DNA from: Candidatus Anoxychlamydiales bacterium
GTDB taxonomy: Bacteria; Chlamydiota; Chlamydiia; Chlamydiales; SM23-39
Direction: 5' to 3'
Length of the DNA: 27,004 bases
Assembly (NCBI GenBank): GCA_011064865.1
Contig: JAAKFX010000005.1
Coordinates: 1-27,004 of the forward strand
Part shown: piece after piece, positions 14,773 through 23,550 of the stretch
How the letters are laid out: every line of letters begins with the position of its first letter
Numbering within the stretch: position 1 is the first letter of the stretch
Program-made: the position numbers and the translations under genes
The notes under the pieces: model-generated
The model's input: the letters and a program-made list of their open reading frames with translations, nothing else
Database searches by the model: none
What the model was told of the DNA's origin: nothing

Positions 14773-17346
14773 TCATTTTCGTTTTCTTTTTGATCCACGC
14801 TCTTTTTCAACTCTTGGTTTTTTTCTAGCTCTTGGATCCTCTTTGTGATTTGTTTCATTTGCTTCAATTTTAGCCTTCTTAATTGCATCTTCAATGTCTT
14901 TAGTTATATTTGGAAATACATTATCTAAATGGGATTTAAAATTTGGAAAATCATTAACTAATCGATGATAATGTTTTTGATCTTCCTTCACTAAATACTC
15001 TGTAGCCTCTTTTATTCCCTTATCAAGCAGAGCAAGTAATTTATCTACATATTCAGTAATTCGATCGAAAATACCTGGAAAATACCTATTTAACTGCTCT
15101 TTAATTATAGCTTCTGAATATCTTTGAAGTAACTCTGCATATCTTACTGTAGTTTTTGTGCTCTCAACAGCATTCATTAATAAATCGAGAATTTCTGACT
15201 GTGTTCTAATTGTTAATGCTTCAAATACATAAGAGAGACACTCTACTTTTTTATCAGTAATAAAATATCGATCATGAATTAAAAATTGTATTAAAGAACA
15301 GTTCTTATGCGGATTAAACTTAATTGTTAGATAAGTTAAAGCTTCAAATAATATATCATGTGAATCTAAAAACTTATAAAAGTTAACATCATTGCCAGAC
15401 GGTTTTGACAAAATGTGATTTTTTAAAGCTTCTAGTTTTTCATCTTTATTCAATTGGCTAAATAATGCGTTTATAACATGCCAATTCGCTGTAACTTCAA
15501 AATCAAAATTTTCAATTATTAATTCTTTCAATTGGGCTTCGGGAATTAAATCAAAACAGTCAATTACATTTTCATATCTGATTCCTACCATAAACCCATT
15601 GATAAAAGGATCATAATTACCAACTGCAACTTCAGTTTTTAAATTTTCACAAAAATATTCATATAATTCTTCAATAGACACTTCTAAAAATTCAGTGTCA
15701 TATTTATTACTACTATAGTTTATTTTGAGGATTTTATAATCTATAAGTTTAATAAACTCAACTTGGCTTGTATCATCTGGAAGTAAGTAAATAATTTCAA
15801 AAATATATAGAAACTCTTTAGAGTCTTCATCAATTGAATTATTTTTAAATAGTCTAAAAATTAATTCTTTTCTTAAATCAGCATTCTCTATGCTTTTTAG
15901 TGCTTTAGCTACATTTTTTATATTTCCATATCTTAAATTAAATTCTAAAATGGAATAAAGTGTACCAAAATTAAGATTTGAAAGATCTTCTTCTATAAGC
16001 TTACTTCCAATCCAAGATTTTAACTCTGATGGCTTTTCTGAAGCGAAGGTAAATGAATTGATGTTCTCTTTTACAAATTGTCTCAATTCTATTGGATTTG
16101 GAAAAACAGTTTCTAAGATAGTTTTGATCAAGTTTACATCTTCTGTATTTTGTAAAATCTTTTGAAATACTGTTTGACTTGCATTAACTTTAACTAAAAG
16201 ACACTCAGCTCTTTTATCTGGCTCTACACTCTTTAAAAGATATTTGACAAATTTAGAATTTCCATTTTGAAACATCCTATTTTGCTTTCCATTGGATTTT
16301 TTTCGTGAAGCATAAACTATCGGGGTATTTTCATTTACATCAACTTCAGTTAAATACTTAAAAAGACTCTCTTTTGGTATAACATTAAAAATAGGTTCGA
16401 AAAAATGATTTTTCCAAATATCGAACAGCGCCCTATTCGGCAACTCTCTTGCAAAGAATGTTAATATATCTATAATATTTGGATTTTTCAAACTATCTAT
16501 TCTTTTTACAATGTTTGTAGTATTAGATTCTACCCACTTTTCAAATAGTGAAATTATTTCTGCATCTGATTTGTCTTTTATAGACATAAAATATTCCCGT
16601 GCTTCTGGAAATAATCTTGTTACTCCATTAAATATTAAATAAACTGCTGTTTGATTATATAATTCCTTTGATTTTTGTAAAAAAGTGTCTTGATCTTTAA
16701 GAACAGAAGGATCGTTTTTTACATCTAAAATTTTGAGATCTCTATTAAATATAGTTTTATATGCATCTTTTAAACTAATTGCAATATTATGAAGATTTAT
16801 ACACTTGCAAATAGTTAGTAATTTTTTTTGCTCAATATTATTTTCATATGTTGTTTTAGAAAAAATATCTCTCCCGCTAGGCATTACTTGTTTCTGTAAT
16901 TTTTTTGTTAACTTATTCCAAACACCTGAGGCTTTTTCCTTTGTTTGCATCAATCTTCGTTTCAAAAACATCTGAACTACTGGACCATCTTCACTTACAC
17001 CAGTCTCTAAAGCAGCTTTTTTTGCCTCAGATTCTTTTTCTTTAACAATAGTTTCATCTTCACCATTAATTTGAGCTTCTAATGCTAAATCTTGCTTTTT
17101 AACAGCTTCATAAAGTTTTGCAGGAATTTGATAATTAGATTTGTCTTCTTCCATTGCAGAAGAACCAAAAGATATATAATTTTGTCTTAGATATTTTAGA
17201 TCTTTTAAAGCTGCATTATTGCTTTTTACAAATTCAAAAAGAGCTCTACAAGTTTGAGATAATGCTGCTTGAGCAGGGAGTTCTGATCTATGATTTATAA
17301 GAGCTAATATTTCATTCGGTAATGAAAGTAAACCGATAATACTCAT
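14773..17346 (-). CDS. F-box protein with nuclear-localisation-like tail
   Basis: An 857-residue protein with eukaryote-like modules. Residues 5-44 read as an F-box: L-L-S-L-P-N-E-I-L-A-L-I, then a short spacer, then A-A-L-S-Q-T-C-R-A-L-F-E-F, matching the L-P-x-E-I/L-L and L-S-x-V/T-C-R-x-L pattern that binds Skp1. The middle is helical, with two ankyrin-like units (about 335-373 and 386-415). The last 17 residues (841-857) are a dense basic cluster with K-K-P-R-V and K-R-K-R-K, like a bipartite nuclear signal. There is no signal peptide. AAAGG precedes the ATG. A host-directed ubiquitin-ligase adaptor is the natural inference; secretion is unproven. Confidence 0.82.
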   Translation of the reverse strand: MSIIGLLSLPNEILALINHRSELPAQAALSQTCRALFEFVKSNNAALKDLKYLRQNYISFGSSAMEEDKSNYQIPAKLYEAVKKQDLALEAQINGEDETIVKEKESEAKKAALETGVSEDGPVVQMFLKRRLMQTKEKASGVWNKLTKKLQKQVMPSGRDIFSKTTYENNIEQKKLLTICKCINLHNIAISLKDAYKTIFNRDLKILDVKNDPSVLKDQDTFLQKSKELYNQTAVYLIFNGVTRLFPEAREYFMSIKDKSDAEIISLFEKWVESNTTNIVKRIDSLKNPNIIDILTFFARELPNRALFDIWKNHFFEPIFNVIPKESLFKYLTEVDVNENTPIVYASRKKSNGKQNRMFQNGNSKFVKYLLKSVEPDKRAECLLVKVNASQTVFQKILQNTEDVNLIKTILETVFPNPIELRQFVKENINSFTFASEKPSELKSWIGSKLIEEDLSNLNFGTLYSILEFNLRYGNIKNVAKALKSIENADLRKELIFRLFKNNSIDEDSKEFLYIFEIIYLLPDDTSQVEFIKLIDYKILKINYSSNKYDTEFLEVSIEELYEYFCENLKTEVAVGNYDPFINGFMVGIRYENVIDCFDLIPEAQLKELIIENFDFEVTANWHVINALFSQLNKDEKLEALKNHILSKPSGNDVNFYKFLDSHDILFEALTYLTIKFNPHKNCSLIQFLIHDRYFITDKKVECLSYVFEALTIRTQSEILDLLMNAVESTKTTVRYAELLQRYSEAIIKEQLNRYFPGIFDRITEYVDKLLALLDKGIKEATEYLVKEDQKHYHRLVNDFPNFKSHLDNVFPNITKDIEDAIKKAKIEANETNHKEDPRARKKPRVEKERGSKRKRK

Positions 17347-17387
17347 TTTATACCTTTCTTATATGCATTTATTATTTTAATGCATTA

Positions 17388-17417
17388 ATTATATCATAAT
17401 CATTCATATATAAACAA
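17388..17417 (-). promoter_or_regulatory. Possible promoter of the F-box gene
   Basis: On the minus strand TTGTTT (17412-17417) and a perfect TATAAT (17388-17393) are 18 bases apart, with the -10 about 40 bases upstream of the ATG. Two ATGCAT palindromes lie at 17363-17368 and 17380-17385, in the expected leader. AT-richness limits confidence. Confidence 0.4.
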
Positions 17418-17510
17418 TGTTTTTAATATTATTTAAAAAGCTTTAAGTACAAGTGTCATAAAAGCTATTTAAAATAAATATTTAATATTTGAAAAGAACA
17501 ACGAATAATT

Positions 17511-18035
17511 TTAGTTATATTTTGATTTAATCTCTCTAAGCGCAGGCTCAATTTCTTTTCTTTTTTGAGCGGGAAGGCGATCTATAAAGAGCACGCCATT
17601 TAGATGATCATTTTCATGCATTAATTCACGAGCTTTGTAACCCTGAAGATCTTTTGATATTTTATTGCCATTAATATCTAAAGCTTCTACATGAATAGAT
17701 ATTGGTCTTTCTACATCTTCATGAAAAGATGGAATAGATAAACATCCTTCTGGACCTATTTGAGTTTGTTCTGCTGGATTAGAAAGTTTTGGATTTATGT
17801 ATAATTCAGCTTTACCTAGATAAGCTTCTTTATCTTCATCTTCTAAAACAGGTCTTATTACTAAAATTCTTAAAAGTTTGCCAACTTGAATAGCAGCGAG
17901 ACCTACTCCTTTGTTGGCATCCATAGTCTCTATCATATCATAGCAAAATTGTTTGATGTCTTCTGTTATCTCTTGCACTTCTGTACATCGATTTCGAAGT
18001 TTAGGATTGCCATAATATACTAGAGGGAGAATCAT
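17511..18035 (-). CDS. def: Peptide deformylase
   Basis: A 174-residue metalloenzyme that removes the formyl group from nascent protein N-termini. All three motifs are intact: G-V-G-L-A-A-I-Q near residues 43-50, E-G-C-L-S near 95-99 with the metal cysteine, and H-E-N-D-H near 139-143 with two metal histidines and the catalytic glutamate, followed by L-N-G-V-L-F. The length is normal. The start overlaps the secG stop by four bases (ATGA), so it is translated from the tpiA-secG-def transcript. Confidence 0.96.
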   Translation of the reverse strand: MILPLVYYGNPKLRNRCTEVQEITEDIKQFCYDMIETMDANKGVGLAAIQVGKLLRILVIRPVLEDEDKEAYLGKAELYINPKLSNPAEQTQIGPEGCLSIPSFHEDVERPISIHVEALDINGNKISKDLQGYKARELMHENDHLNGVLFIDRLPAQKRKEIEPALREIKSKYN

Positions 18036-18322
18036 TGTTGAACCTCTTCAATAACAGTCGGTATTTTAGTTTCTTTAGATCTTGCTAAAGTAGAGGACCA
18101 GATAGATAGAACTATACAAGATATCATAAAAAAAGCAATTAAATAGGCTGTAAATTTTTTTAAAACATCAGCTGTTGAAGTTCCAAAAAGCGAAGAGGAT
18201 GCATCCCCTCCAAAAGCGGATCCGAGTCCCATGCTTTTAGATTCTTGAGACATAATAACTAAAATTATTAAAACACATAAAAATAAGAACAAAAATAAAA
18301 ACAAATAAAATAAAAATGACAT
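18032..18322 (-). CDS. secG: Protein translocase subunit SecG
   Basis: A 96-residue SecYEG subunit. Two membrane helices (about 2-25 and 57-77) flank the conserved loop Q-E-S-K-S-M-G-L-G-S-A-F-G-G-D with S-L-F-G-T-S, typical of SecG. The first helix is unusually rich in Phe and Leu. It lies 12 bases after tpiA and overlaps def by four bases; tpiA-secG pairing is common in many bacteria. Confidence 0.93.
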   Translation of the reverse strand: MSFLFYLFLFLFLFLCVLIILVIMSQESKSMGLGSAFGGDASSSLFGTSTADVLKKFTAYLIAFFMISCIVLSIWSSTLARSKETKIPTVIEEVQQ

Positions 18323-18334
18323 TTTTTTAACCTT

Positions 18335-19087
18335 TTAAGCTTTATTTACAATTTCAGCAAAAATTTTATAATCTAAAGAAGCGCCACCTACTAAGACCCC
18401 ATCGATATTTTCTTGTTGCATAAGCTCTTCTACATTATTTGGCTTTACGGAGCCGCCATATAAAATATGCATATTTTTAGCTATCTCTTTATCAAAATGT
18501 TTTAAGATAAGCTTTCTGATAAAAAGATGAACATGTTCAGCTATTTCACTAGTTGCAGTTTTACCGGTTCCGATAGCCCAAACAGGCTCGTATGCGACAA
18601 TAATATTTTGAGCATCTTCTTTAGAAATTCCTTTAAGAGATGCACAAAATTGCTCTTCTAAAACTTCTTCAGTTTTATTTTCAGATCTCTCTTTTTGAGT
18701 CTCCCCTATACATAATATAGGCTCTAGACCATCTTTTAGGGCTCTTATAACTTTTCTGTTGATAAATGAGTTATCTTCATTAAAAATATGTCTTCTCTCT
18801 GAGTGACCTAGTATTACGAATTCTACTCCGAGAGTTTTTAACATGATTCCGGAGATCTCTCCAGTAAAAGCGCCATCTGTTTCATCATGCATATTCTGAG
18901 CGCCGATTATAATATTGGTCTCTTTTGCAGCATCTAAACTTTGAGATAGAGCTGTAAAAGATGGTGCAATATAGACGCTAGATCTACATGATTTAATTAA
19001 AGGAGCTAAATTTTTAATAAATTCTTCAGCATCTTTTTGGGTTTTATTCATTTTCCAATTGCCGGCGACAATATTTTTTTTCTCCAT
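18335..19087 (-). CDS. tpiA: Triosephosphate isomerase
   Basis: A glycolytic TIM-barrel enzyme interconverting dihydroxyacetone phosphate and glyceraldehyde 3-phosphate. Catalytic motifs are complete: G-N-W-K-M-N near residue 10, G-H-S-E-R-R near 95, C-I-G-E-T near 126, Y-E-P-V-W-A-I-G-T-G near 166 with the catalytic Glu, L-Y-G-G-S-V and D-G-V-L-V-G-G-A-S-L. I prefer the second ATG (complement 19085-19087; 250 residues) because AGGA lies five bases before it. The ATG at 19093 would have the site touching its start codon. It is the first gene of tpiA-secG-def, divergent from xseA. Confidence 0.95.
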   Translation of the reverse strand: MEKKNIVAGNWKMNKTQKDAEEFIKNLAPLIKSCRSSVYIAPSFTALSQSLDAAKETNIIIGAQNMHDETDGAFTGEISGIMLKTLGVEFVILGHSERRHIFNEDNSFINRKVIRALKDGLEPILCIGETQKERSENKTEEVLEEQFCASLKGISKEDAQNIIVAYEPVWAIGTGKTATSEIAEHVHLFIRKLILKHFDKEIAKNMHILYGGSVKPNNVEELMQQENIDGVLVGGASLDYKIFAEIVNKA

Positions 19088-19119
19088 AACCATCCTATAT
19101 AAAATAACTCAAAATTGAC

Positions 19120-19149
19120 ATTATAGATTGAAAAAGATTCAAATTTCAA
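19120..19149 (-). promoter_or_regulatory. Promoter of tpiA-secG-def
   Basis: On the minus strand TTGAAA (19144-19149) and a perfect TATAAT (19120-19125) are separated by 18 bases, and the -10 lies about 32 bases ahead of the preferred tpiA start. This is a good sigma-70-like match in a divergent intergenic region. Confidence 0.55.
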
Positions 19150-19157
19150 GTTATATT
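19128..19157 (+). promoter_or_regulatory. Possible promoter of xseA operon
   Basis: On the plus strand TTGAAA (19128-19133) and TATATT (19152-19157) are 18 bases apart, about 30 bases before the xseA ATG. Its span overlaps the tpiA promoter almost completely, so the two could exclude each other. Confidence 0.4.
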
Positions 19158-19188
19158 AATATCTATTATTAATTTTATTTTGAAAACT

Positions 19189-20538
19189 ATGCAATCCCAT
19201 TTAGAAAATAAAGTTTTAACAGTCTCAGAGCTGACAATTGCTATCAAATCATTATTAGAAAACAATTTTAGATATATATGCCTGCAAGGTGAAATATCGA
19301 ATTTCAAACATCAATCGTCTGGACATATGTATTTTAGTTTGAAAGATAAAAACTCTCAGATATCTGCGGTTTTATTTAGAGGCAATACAAAAGATTTAAA
19401 AAAGCTACCGAAAGATGGTGACGAGGTTATTGTTGAAGCGGAGATGTCTGTTTATCCACCGAGGGGCAACTATCAATTAATTGTTAGAAAACTATCATTT
19501 AAAGGGATGGGAGAGCTTTTAATAAAGCTTCATGAACTTAAAGAGAAACTAAAAGCGAAAGGATTTTTTGATAAAGAGAGAAAAAAAATACTACCAATGT
19601 TACCTAAAAAGATTGGAATTATCACCTCTGCTACAGGATCAGTTATTCAAGATATTTTAAATGTGTTGAAAAGAAGATTTTCAAATTTGCATCTGATTTT
19701 AGATCCGGTTAAAGTACAAGGCACGGGAGCCGCTGAAGAGATTGCTCAGGCGATAGATGCTTTTAACAGATATAATTTAGCGGATGTAATAATTGTTGGT
19801 AGAGGAGGCGGTTCTTTAGAAGATCTTTGGGCTTTTAATGAAGAGATAGTAGCAAATGCTATATTTAGATCTGAGATTCCGATAATATCTGCAGTTGGTC
19901 ATGAAACTGATATATCAATATCTGATTTTGTAGCAGATGTATCCGCGCCGACACCGTCTGCAGCAGCAGAGATTGTGATAAAAGAAAAGTCTCATTTTTT
20001 AGATGTTTTAAATAATTTTGAACAGCAAATTTCAAAACTTTTATTTTTTCAAATAAACGATCTAAAAACTAAAATAGAGAGTTATAAAAAACAACCGCTT
20101 TTAACCTCTCCTTATATGATTTTAGGAAAACAGATGCAGATGTTAGATGATTTAAAAAATGCGATAGACAGCTCGATAAAACAAAAGCTAGGATCTCAAA
20201 AAGAGTATTTAAAACTTTTTACAAATCAATTAAAGTCATTAAATCCTAAAAGCAAGTTAACAGATTTTAAAGAAGAGCTTGTGACATTGAATCATAGATT
20301 AAATTTATCTCAAAAAAACTACCTTGCAATAAAAAAAGAGAGATTAACAAAACTAGTAGAACATCTAAAAGCGATAGATCCTAAAAATCTATTAAAAAAG
20401 GGATATAGTATTCTCTTTAATGAAAAAGATGCATCTATTATCCTATCTACAAATGATATAGCTGAGAATGAAAGTTTTTCAGCTTTAGTATCAGATGGAA
20501 AAATTTACGCAAAAGTAAGAGAGAAAAAAAATGACTGA
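19189..20538 (+). CDS. xseA: Exodeoxyribonuclease VII large subunit
   Basis: A 449-residue catalytic subunit of ExoVII, a single-strand-specific DNA exonuclease used in repair. An N-terminal OB fold (about 8-105: L-Q-G-E-I-S-N-F, S-G-H-M-Y-F-S-L-K-D) is followed by the nuclease domain with G-I-I-T-S-A-T-G, the signature G-R-G-G-G-S-L-E-D-L-W-A-F-N-E near 205-219, A-V-G-H-E-T-D and A-P-T-P-S-A-A-A-E, then a long coiled-coil C-terminus. I chose the ATG at 19189; an in-frame TTG at 19180 is possible. There is no Shine-Dalgarno site for either. It overlaps xseB by eight bases. Confidence 0.95.
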   Translation: MQSHLENKVLTVSELTIAIKSLLENNFRYICLQGEISNFKHQSSGHMYFSLKDKNSQISAVLFRGNTKDLKKLPKDGDEVIVEAEMSVYPPRGNYQLIVRKLSFKGMGELLIKLHELKEKLKAKGFFDKERKKILPMLPKKIGIITSATGSVIQDILNVLKRRFSNLHLILDPVKVQGTGAAEEIAQAIDAFNRYNLADVIIVGRGGGSLEDLWAFNEEIVANAIFRSEIPIISAVGHETDISISDFVADVSAPTPSAAAEIVIKEKSHFLDVLNNFEQQISKLLFFQINDLKTKIESYKKQPLLTSPYMILGKQMQMLDDLKNAIDSSIKQKLGSQKEYLKLFTNQLKSLNPKSKLTDFKEELVTLNHRLNLSQKNYLAIKKERLTKLVEHLKAIDPKNLLKKGYSILFNEKDASIILSTNDIAENESFSALVSDGKIYAKVREKKND

Positions 20539-20800
20539 TGACATATCTTTTGAAAAAGCCTTTGAAAGGCTAGATACTATTTTACAAACCATGAATGATG
20601 CAAAAGTATCTTTAGACGATTCTTTAAAACTTTTTGAAGAAGCGAATTTTTTAATCAAAACTTGCAATGAAAAATTAGTAAATGCAGAGCAAAAAATTGA
20701 AAAGCTTATGAAAGATCGAAACAATCAATTAGAGATTGAAAATAACAAACCAAAAACTGAAAATTTCACATATTCAAAAGATAAAATTTTGGAAGATTAA
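20531..20800 (+). CDS. xseB: Exodeoxyribonuclease VII small subunit
   Basis: An 89-residue partner of XseA. The conserved region F-E-K-A-F-E-R-L-D-T-I near residues 6-16, then V-S-L-D-D-S-L-K-L-F-E-E-A near 26-38, and the helical C-E-K-L-V-N-A-E-Q-K-I-E are typical. The C-terminal 25 residues are a charged extension beyond the usual core. The start lies inside xseA and the stop shares one base with the dxs start (TAATG), so translation of all three is coupled. Confidence 0.93.
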   Translation: MTDDISFEKAFERLDTILQTMNDAKVSLDDSLKLFEEANFLIKTCNEKLVNAEQKIEKLMKDRNNQLEIENNKPKTENFTYSKDKILED

Positions 20801-22668
20801 TGCTAAATGAAATTACAAATCCTAAAGATATCAAAAAACTCTCTATTGAAGAGCTTGATATTTTAGCAGATGAGATCCGAAATAGAATTATTGAAGTTCT
20901 ATCAAAAAATGGCGGTCATCTAGCTTCAAATTTAGGGATTGTAGAGCTAACACTAGCTCTTCATTTTGTATTTAACTCCCCTTACGATAAATTTATATTT
21001 GATGTTTCTCATCAATGTTATACGCATAAGCTTTTAACTGGCAGAAACAAATATTTTGATACTATTAGGCAATTTAAAGGACTTTGTGGGTTTTCAAATG
21101 CAAAAGAATCAATTCATGATCATTTTCAACTAGGCCACGCTGGATCAGCTCTATCTTTAGCTCTTGGGCTTTCAAAAAATAGAGATCTTTTAAATAGAGA
21201 TGAATATGTAATTCCAATTATTGGAGATGCAACTTTAACAAATGGGCTTGCGTTAGAAGCATTGAATAATATCGATGAAACGACAAAAAAATTTATTGTT
21301 ATTTTAAATGATAACAAAATGTCGATTTCTAAAAATGTTGGAAATATAAAAAACATTTTATCTAGATTTTTGAGCAATCCGATCTCCAACAAAATGTATT
21401 CAGATATTCAAAATGCATTAGAGAAAATCCCAAATGTTGGTAAATTTTTAGCAAATCAAGGAAAAAAAATCACTGGATCTATTAAAAATTTGGTAAGTCC
21501 AGCTACATTTTTCGAACATTTAAATCTATCCTATATTGGTCCAATTGATGGGCACAATATAAAAAAGATGATAGATACTTTTGAAAAGGTAAAAAATCTT
21601 GATAGACCAATTATAATACATGTTTTGACAACAAAAGGAAAAGGAATGGCAAAAGCCATTTCAAATCCCACCTCTTATCATGGGGTTAAACCATTTGATC
21701 AACTAACTGGAGAGTTTTTAAAAAAATCTAAACTTACTTTTCCAAAAGTGTTTGGCAAGCATCTATTAAAAATGGCTACAGAAGATCCAAACATTGTTAT
21801 TATAAATCCTGCAATGTTAGCCGGCTCTTCTTTAACAGAATTTAGTGAAACTTTTCCTGATAGATGTATGGATGTGGGTATCGCTGAAGGTCACGCTCTA
21901 ACAACAGCAGGTGGACTAGCATTGAATAAGAATTTAAAAGTTGTTGTAAGTATTTATTCTACTTTTTTACAAAGAGCTTTGGATAATCTTTTTCAAGATA
22001 TATGTCTACAAGACACCCCAGTTATTTTCGCAATCGATAGAGCGGGGTTATCGGGACCAGATGGATCAACTCATCACGGTATTTATGATATCGGATTTTT
22101 GAATGCTATGCCAAATATGATAATAACCCAACCTAGAGATGCAAATGTCTTAAAAGAGCTCTTAAATAGCGTATTTGACTGGAAAAGACCCACTGCTATT
22201 AGATATCCTAACATGGAGACTCAAGAGATAGAAAAACCTCTTATTAAAAGAAACATACACTCTTATGACATTTTAAATGAAGGCAAAGATATCTTAATCA
22301 TTGCAATAGGACACATGTACAAAACTGCATTTGAGATAAAAGAGATTTTACAAAAAGAGAGATTAAATCCAACGATTGTAGATCCAATATTTATAAAACC
22401 TTTAAATGAAGATCTATTTAGAAAACTAGTGTCTACACACAAACATATAATTACTTTAGAAGAGCATTCAATACAATGTGGTTTTGGATCTATTTTTAAT
22501 GATTTTATTATTCAAAATAATTTAAAAAACAGAGTTTTAAATTTTGCCTTGCCAGATAGATTTATAGAGCATGGAGGCTATACAGATTTGATGAAGGATT
22601 TAAAATTAGATGCTGAATCAATTTCAAAAAAGATATTAGATACCATATTAGAAAAACAAAATATTTAA
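20800..22668 (+). CDS. dxs: 1-deoxy-D-xylulose-5-phosphate synthase
   Basis: A 622-residue thiamine-diphosphate enzyme, first step of the MEP isoprenoid pathway (pyruvate plus glyceraldehyde 3-phosphate). Motifs: H-L-A-S-N-L-G near residue 41, D-V-S-H-Q-C-Y-T-H-K near 68-77, Q-L-G-H-A-G-S-A near 109, the cofactor motif beginning G-D-A (usually G-D-G/A) near 142 with N-D-N-K-M-S-I-S near 171-178, V-G-I-A-E-G-H-A near 359 with the catalytic Glu, and Y-S-T-F-L-Q-R-A with D-R-A-G-L-S-G-P-D-G. The normal length suggests a functional enzyme. It is cotranscribed with xseAB; nadK follows after eight bases. Confidence 0.95.
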   Translation: MLNEITNPKDIKKLSIEELDILADEIRNRIIEVLSKNGGHLASNLGIVELTLALHFVFNSPYDKFIFDVSHQCYTHKLLTGRNKYFDTIRQFKGLCGFSNAKESIHDHFQLGHAGSALSLALGLSKNRDLLNRDEYVIPIIGDATLTNGLALEALNNIDETTKKFIVILNDNKMSISKNVGNIKNILSRFLSNPISNKMYSDIQNALEKIPNVGKFLANQGKKITGSIKNLVSPATFFEHLNLSYIGPIDGHNIKKMIDTFEKVKNLDRPIIIHVLTTKGKGMAKAISNPTSYHGVKPFDQLTGEFLKKSKLTFPKVFGKHLLKMATEDPNIVIINPAMLAGSSLTEFSETFPDRCMDVGIAEGHALTTAGGLALNKNLKVVVSIYSTFLQRALDNLFQDICLQDTPVIFAIDRAGLSGPDGSTHHGIYDIGFLNAMPNMIITQPRDANVLKELLNSVFDWKRPTAIRYPNMETQEIEKPLIKRNIHSYDILNEGKDILIIAIGHMYKTAFEIKEILQKERLNPTIVDPIFIKPLNEDLFRKLVSTHKHIITLEEHSIQCGFGSIFNDFIIQNNLKNRVLNFALPDRFIEHGGYTDLMKDLKLDAESISKKILDTILEKQNI

Positions 22669-22676
22669 GGTTTTAT

Positions 22677-23528
22677 ATGATAGTTGCACTTTTTCCTAAT
22701 GAAGAGATAGATTCATCTTTTGACATAGCAAAACAAATAGCTACATATTTAGCTAAACACAATATTAAAGTTGTTTCAGAAGACGAAAAAGCAAAAATAT
22801 TAAATATACCAACGATTTCTTCTATAAATGAAAAAAAGATTAAATTTTTAATCTCTATGGGTGGAGATGGAACAATTTTAAGACTCGCTCATAAATATAG
22901 AGATTTAGATGCCGCTATTTTAGGAATAAACCTTGGTAATTTAGGTTTTATGGCAGATATTCCAGAAAAAGATATTTTCCCATCTATAGATGATCTAATT
23001 TCAAAAAAATATACTATCGAAAATAGAATCATGATCGAGGGAAAAACTTTTAAAGAAGAAACCTTTTTCGCTGCAAATGATGTGGTTTTTCATAGAGCTC
23101 ACAACCACTCTTTAATCGATATCAGTATCCACGTAGACAATATGCACATAAATACTTTTTCAGCAGATGGAATTATCATTTCCACTCCAAATGGCTCTAC
23201 AGCATATTCGCTATCAGCCGGAGGCCCTATTTTAGCTCCCGAATTGCATGCTTTTTTAATAACTCCTATCTGTCCACATACAATTTCTAATAGACCTATT
23301 GTATTAACAGCTGAAAATACTTTGGAAATCAAATATTTATCTAAGCATAACTATCCAATAGAAGTACATGCTGATGGACTTGTTCATTTTGAGATGAATA
23401 CAAATGAAACATTTAAACTCAAAAAAAGTGAAAAAGAGTTTAAATTAGTAAAGCTTCAAAGACATGACTATTTCTCTACTCTACGATCTAAACTCAATTG
23501 GGCTGGGAAAATTGGATTAGAATCTTAA
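22677..23528 (+). CDS. nadK: NAD kinase
   Basis: A 283-residue ATP-NAD kinase that makes NADP. It shows G-G-D-G-T at 62-66 (catalytic Asp), L-G-N-L-G-F-M near 86-92, N-D at 134-135, and the glycine-rich S-T-P-N-G-S-T-A-Y-S-L-S-A-G-G-P motif near 168-183. I-S-N-R-P-I-V and H-A-D-G complete the C-terminal domain. The gene follows dxs by eight bases with a GGTTTT-type weak ribosome site, so it is likely the last gene of xseA-xseB-dxs-nadK. Confidence 0.95.
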   Translation: MIVALFPNEEIDSSFDIAKQIATYLAKHNIKVVSEDEKAKILNIPTISSINEKKIKFLISMGGDGTILRLAHKYRDLDAAILGINLGNLGFMADIPEKDIFPSIDDLISKKYTIENRIMIEGKTFKEETFFAANDVVFHRAHNHSLIDISIHVDNMHINTFSADGIIISTPNGSTAYSLSAGGPILAPELHAFLITPICPHTISNRPIVLTAENTLEIKYLSKHNYPIEVHADGLVHFEMNTNETFKLKKSEKEFKLVKLQRHDYFSTLRSKLNWAGKIGLES

Positions 23529-23550
23529 AGATAATTGAAATATTCTAAAA

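Noticed and set aside
17363..17385. ATGCAT pair as an operator before the F-box gene
   Set aside because: Each is only a six-base palindrome in AT-rich DNA; no evidence of a regulator.
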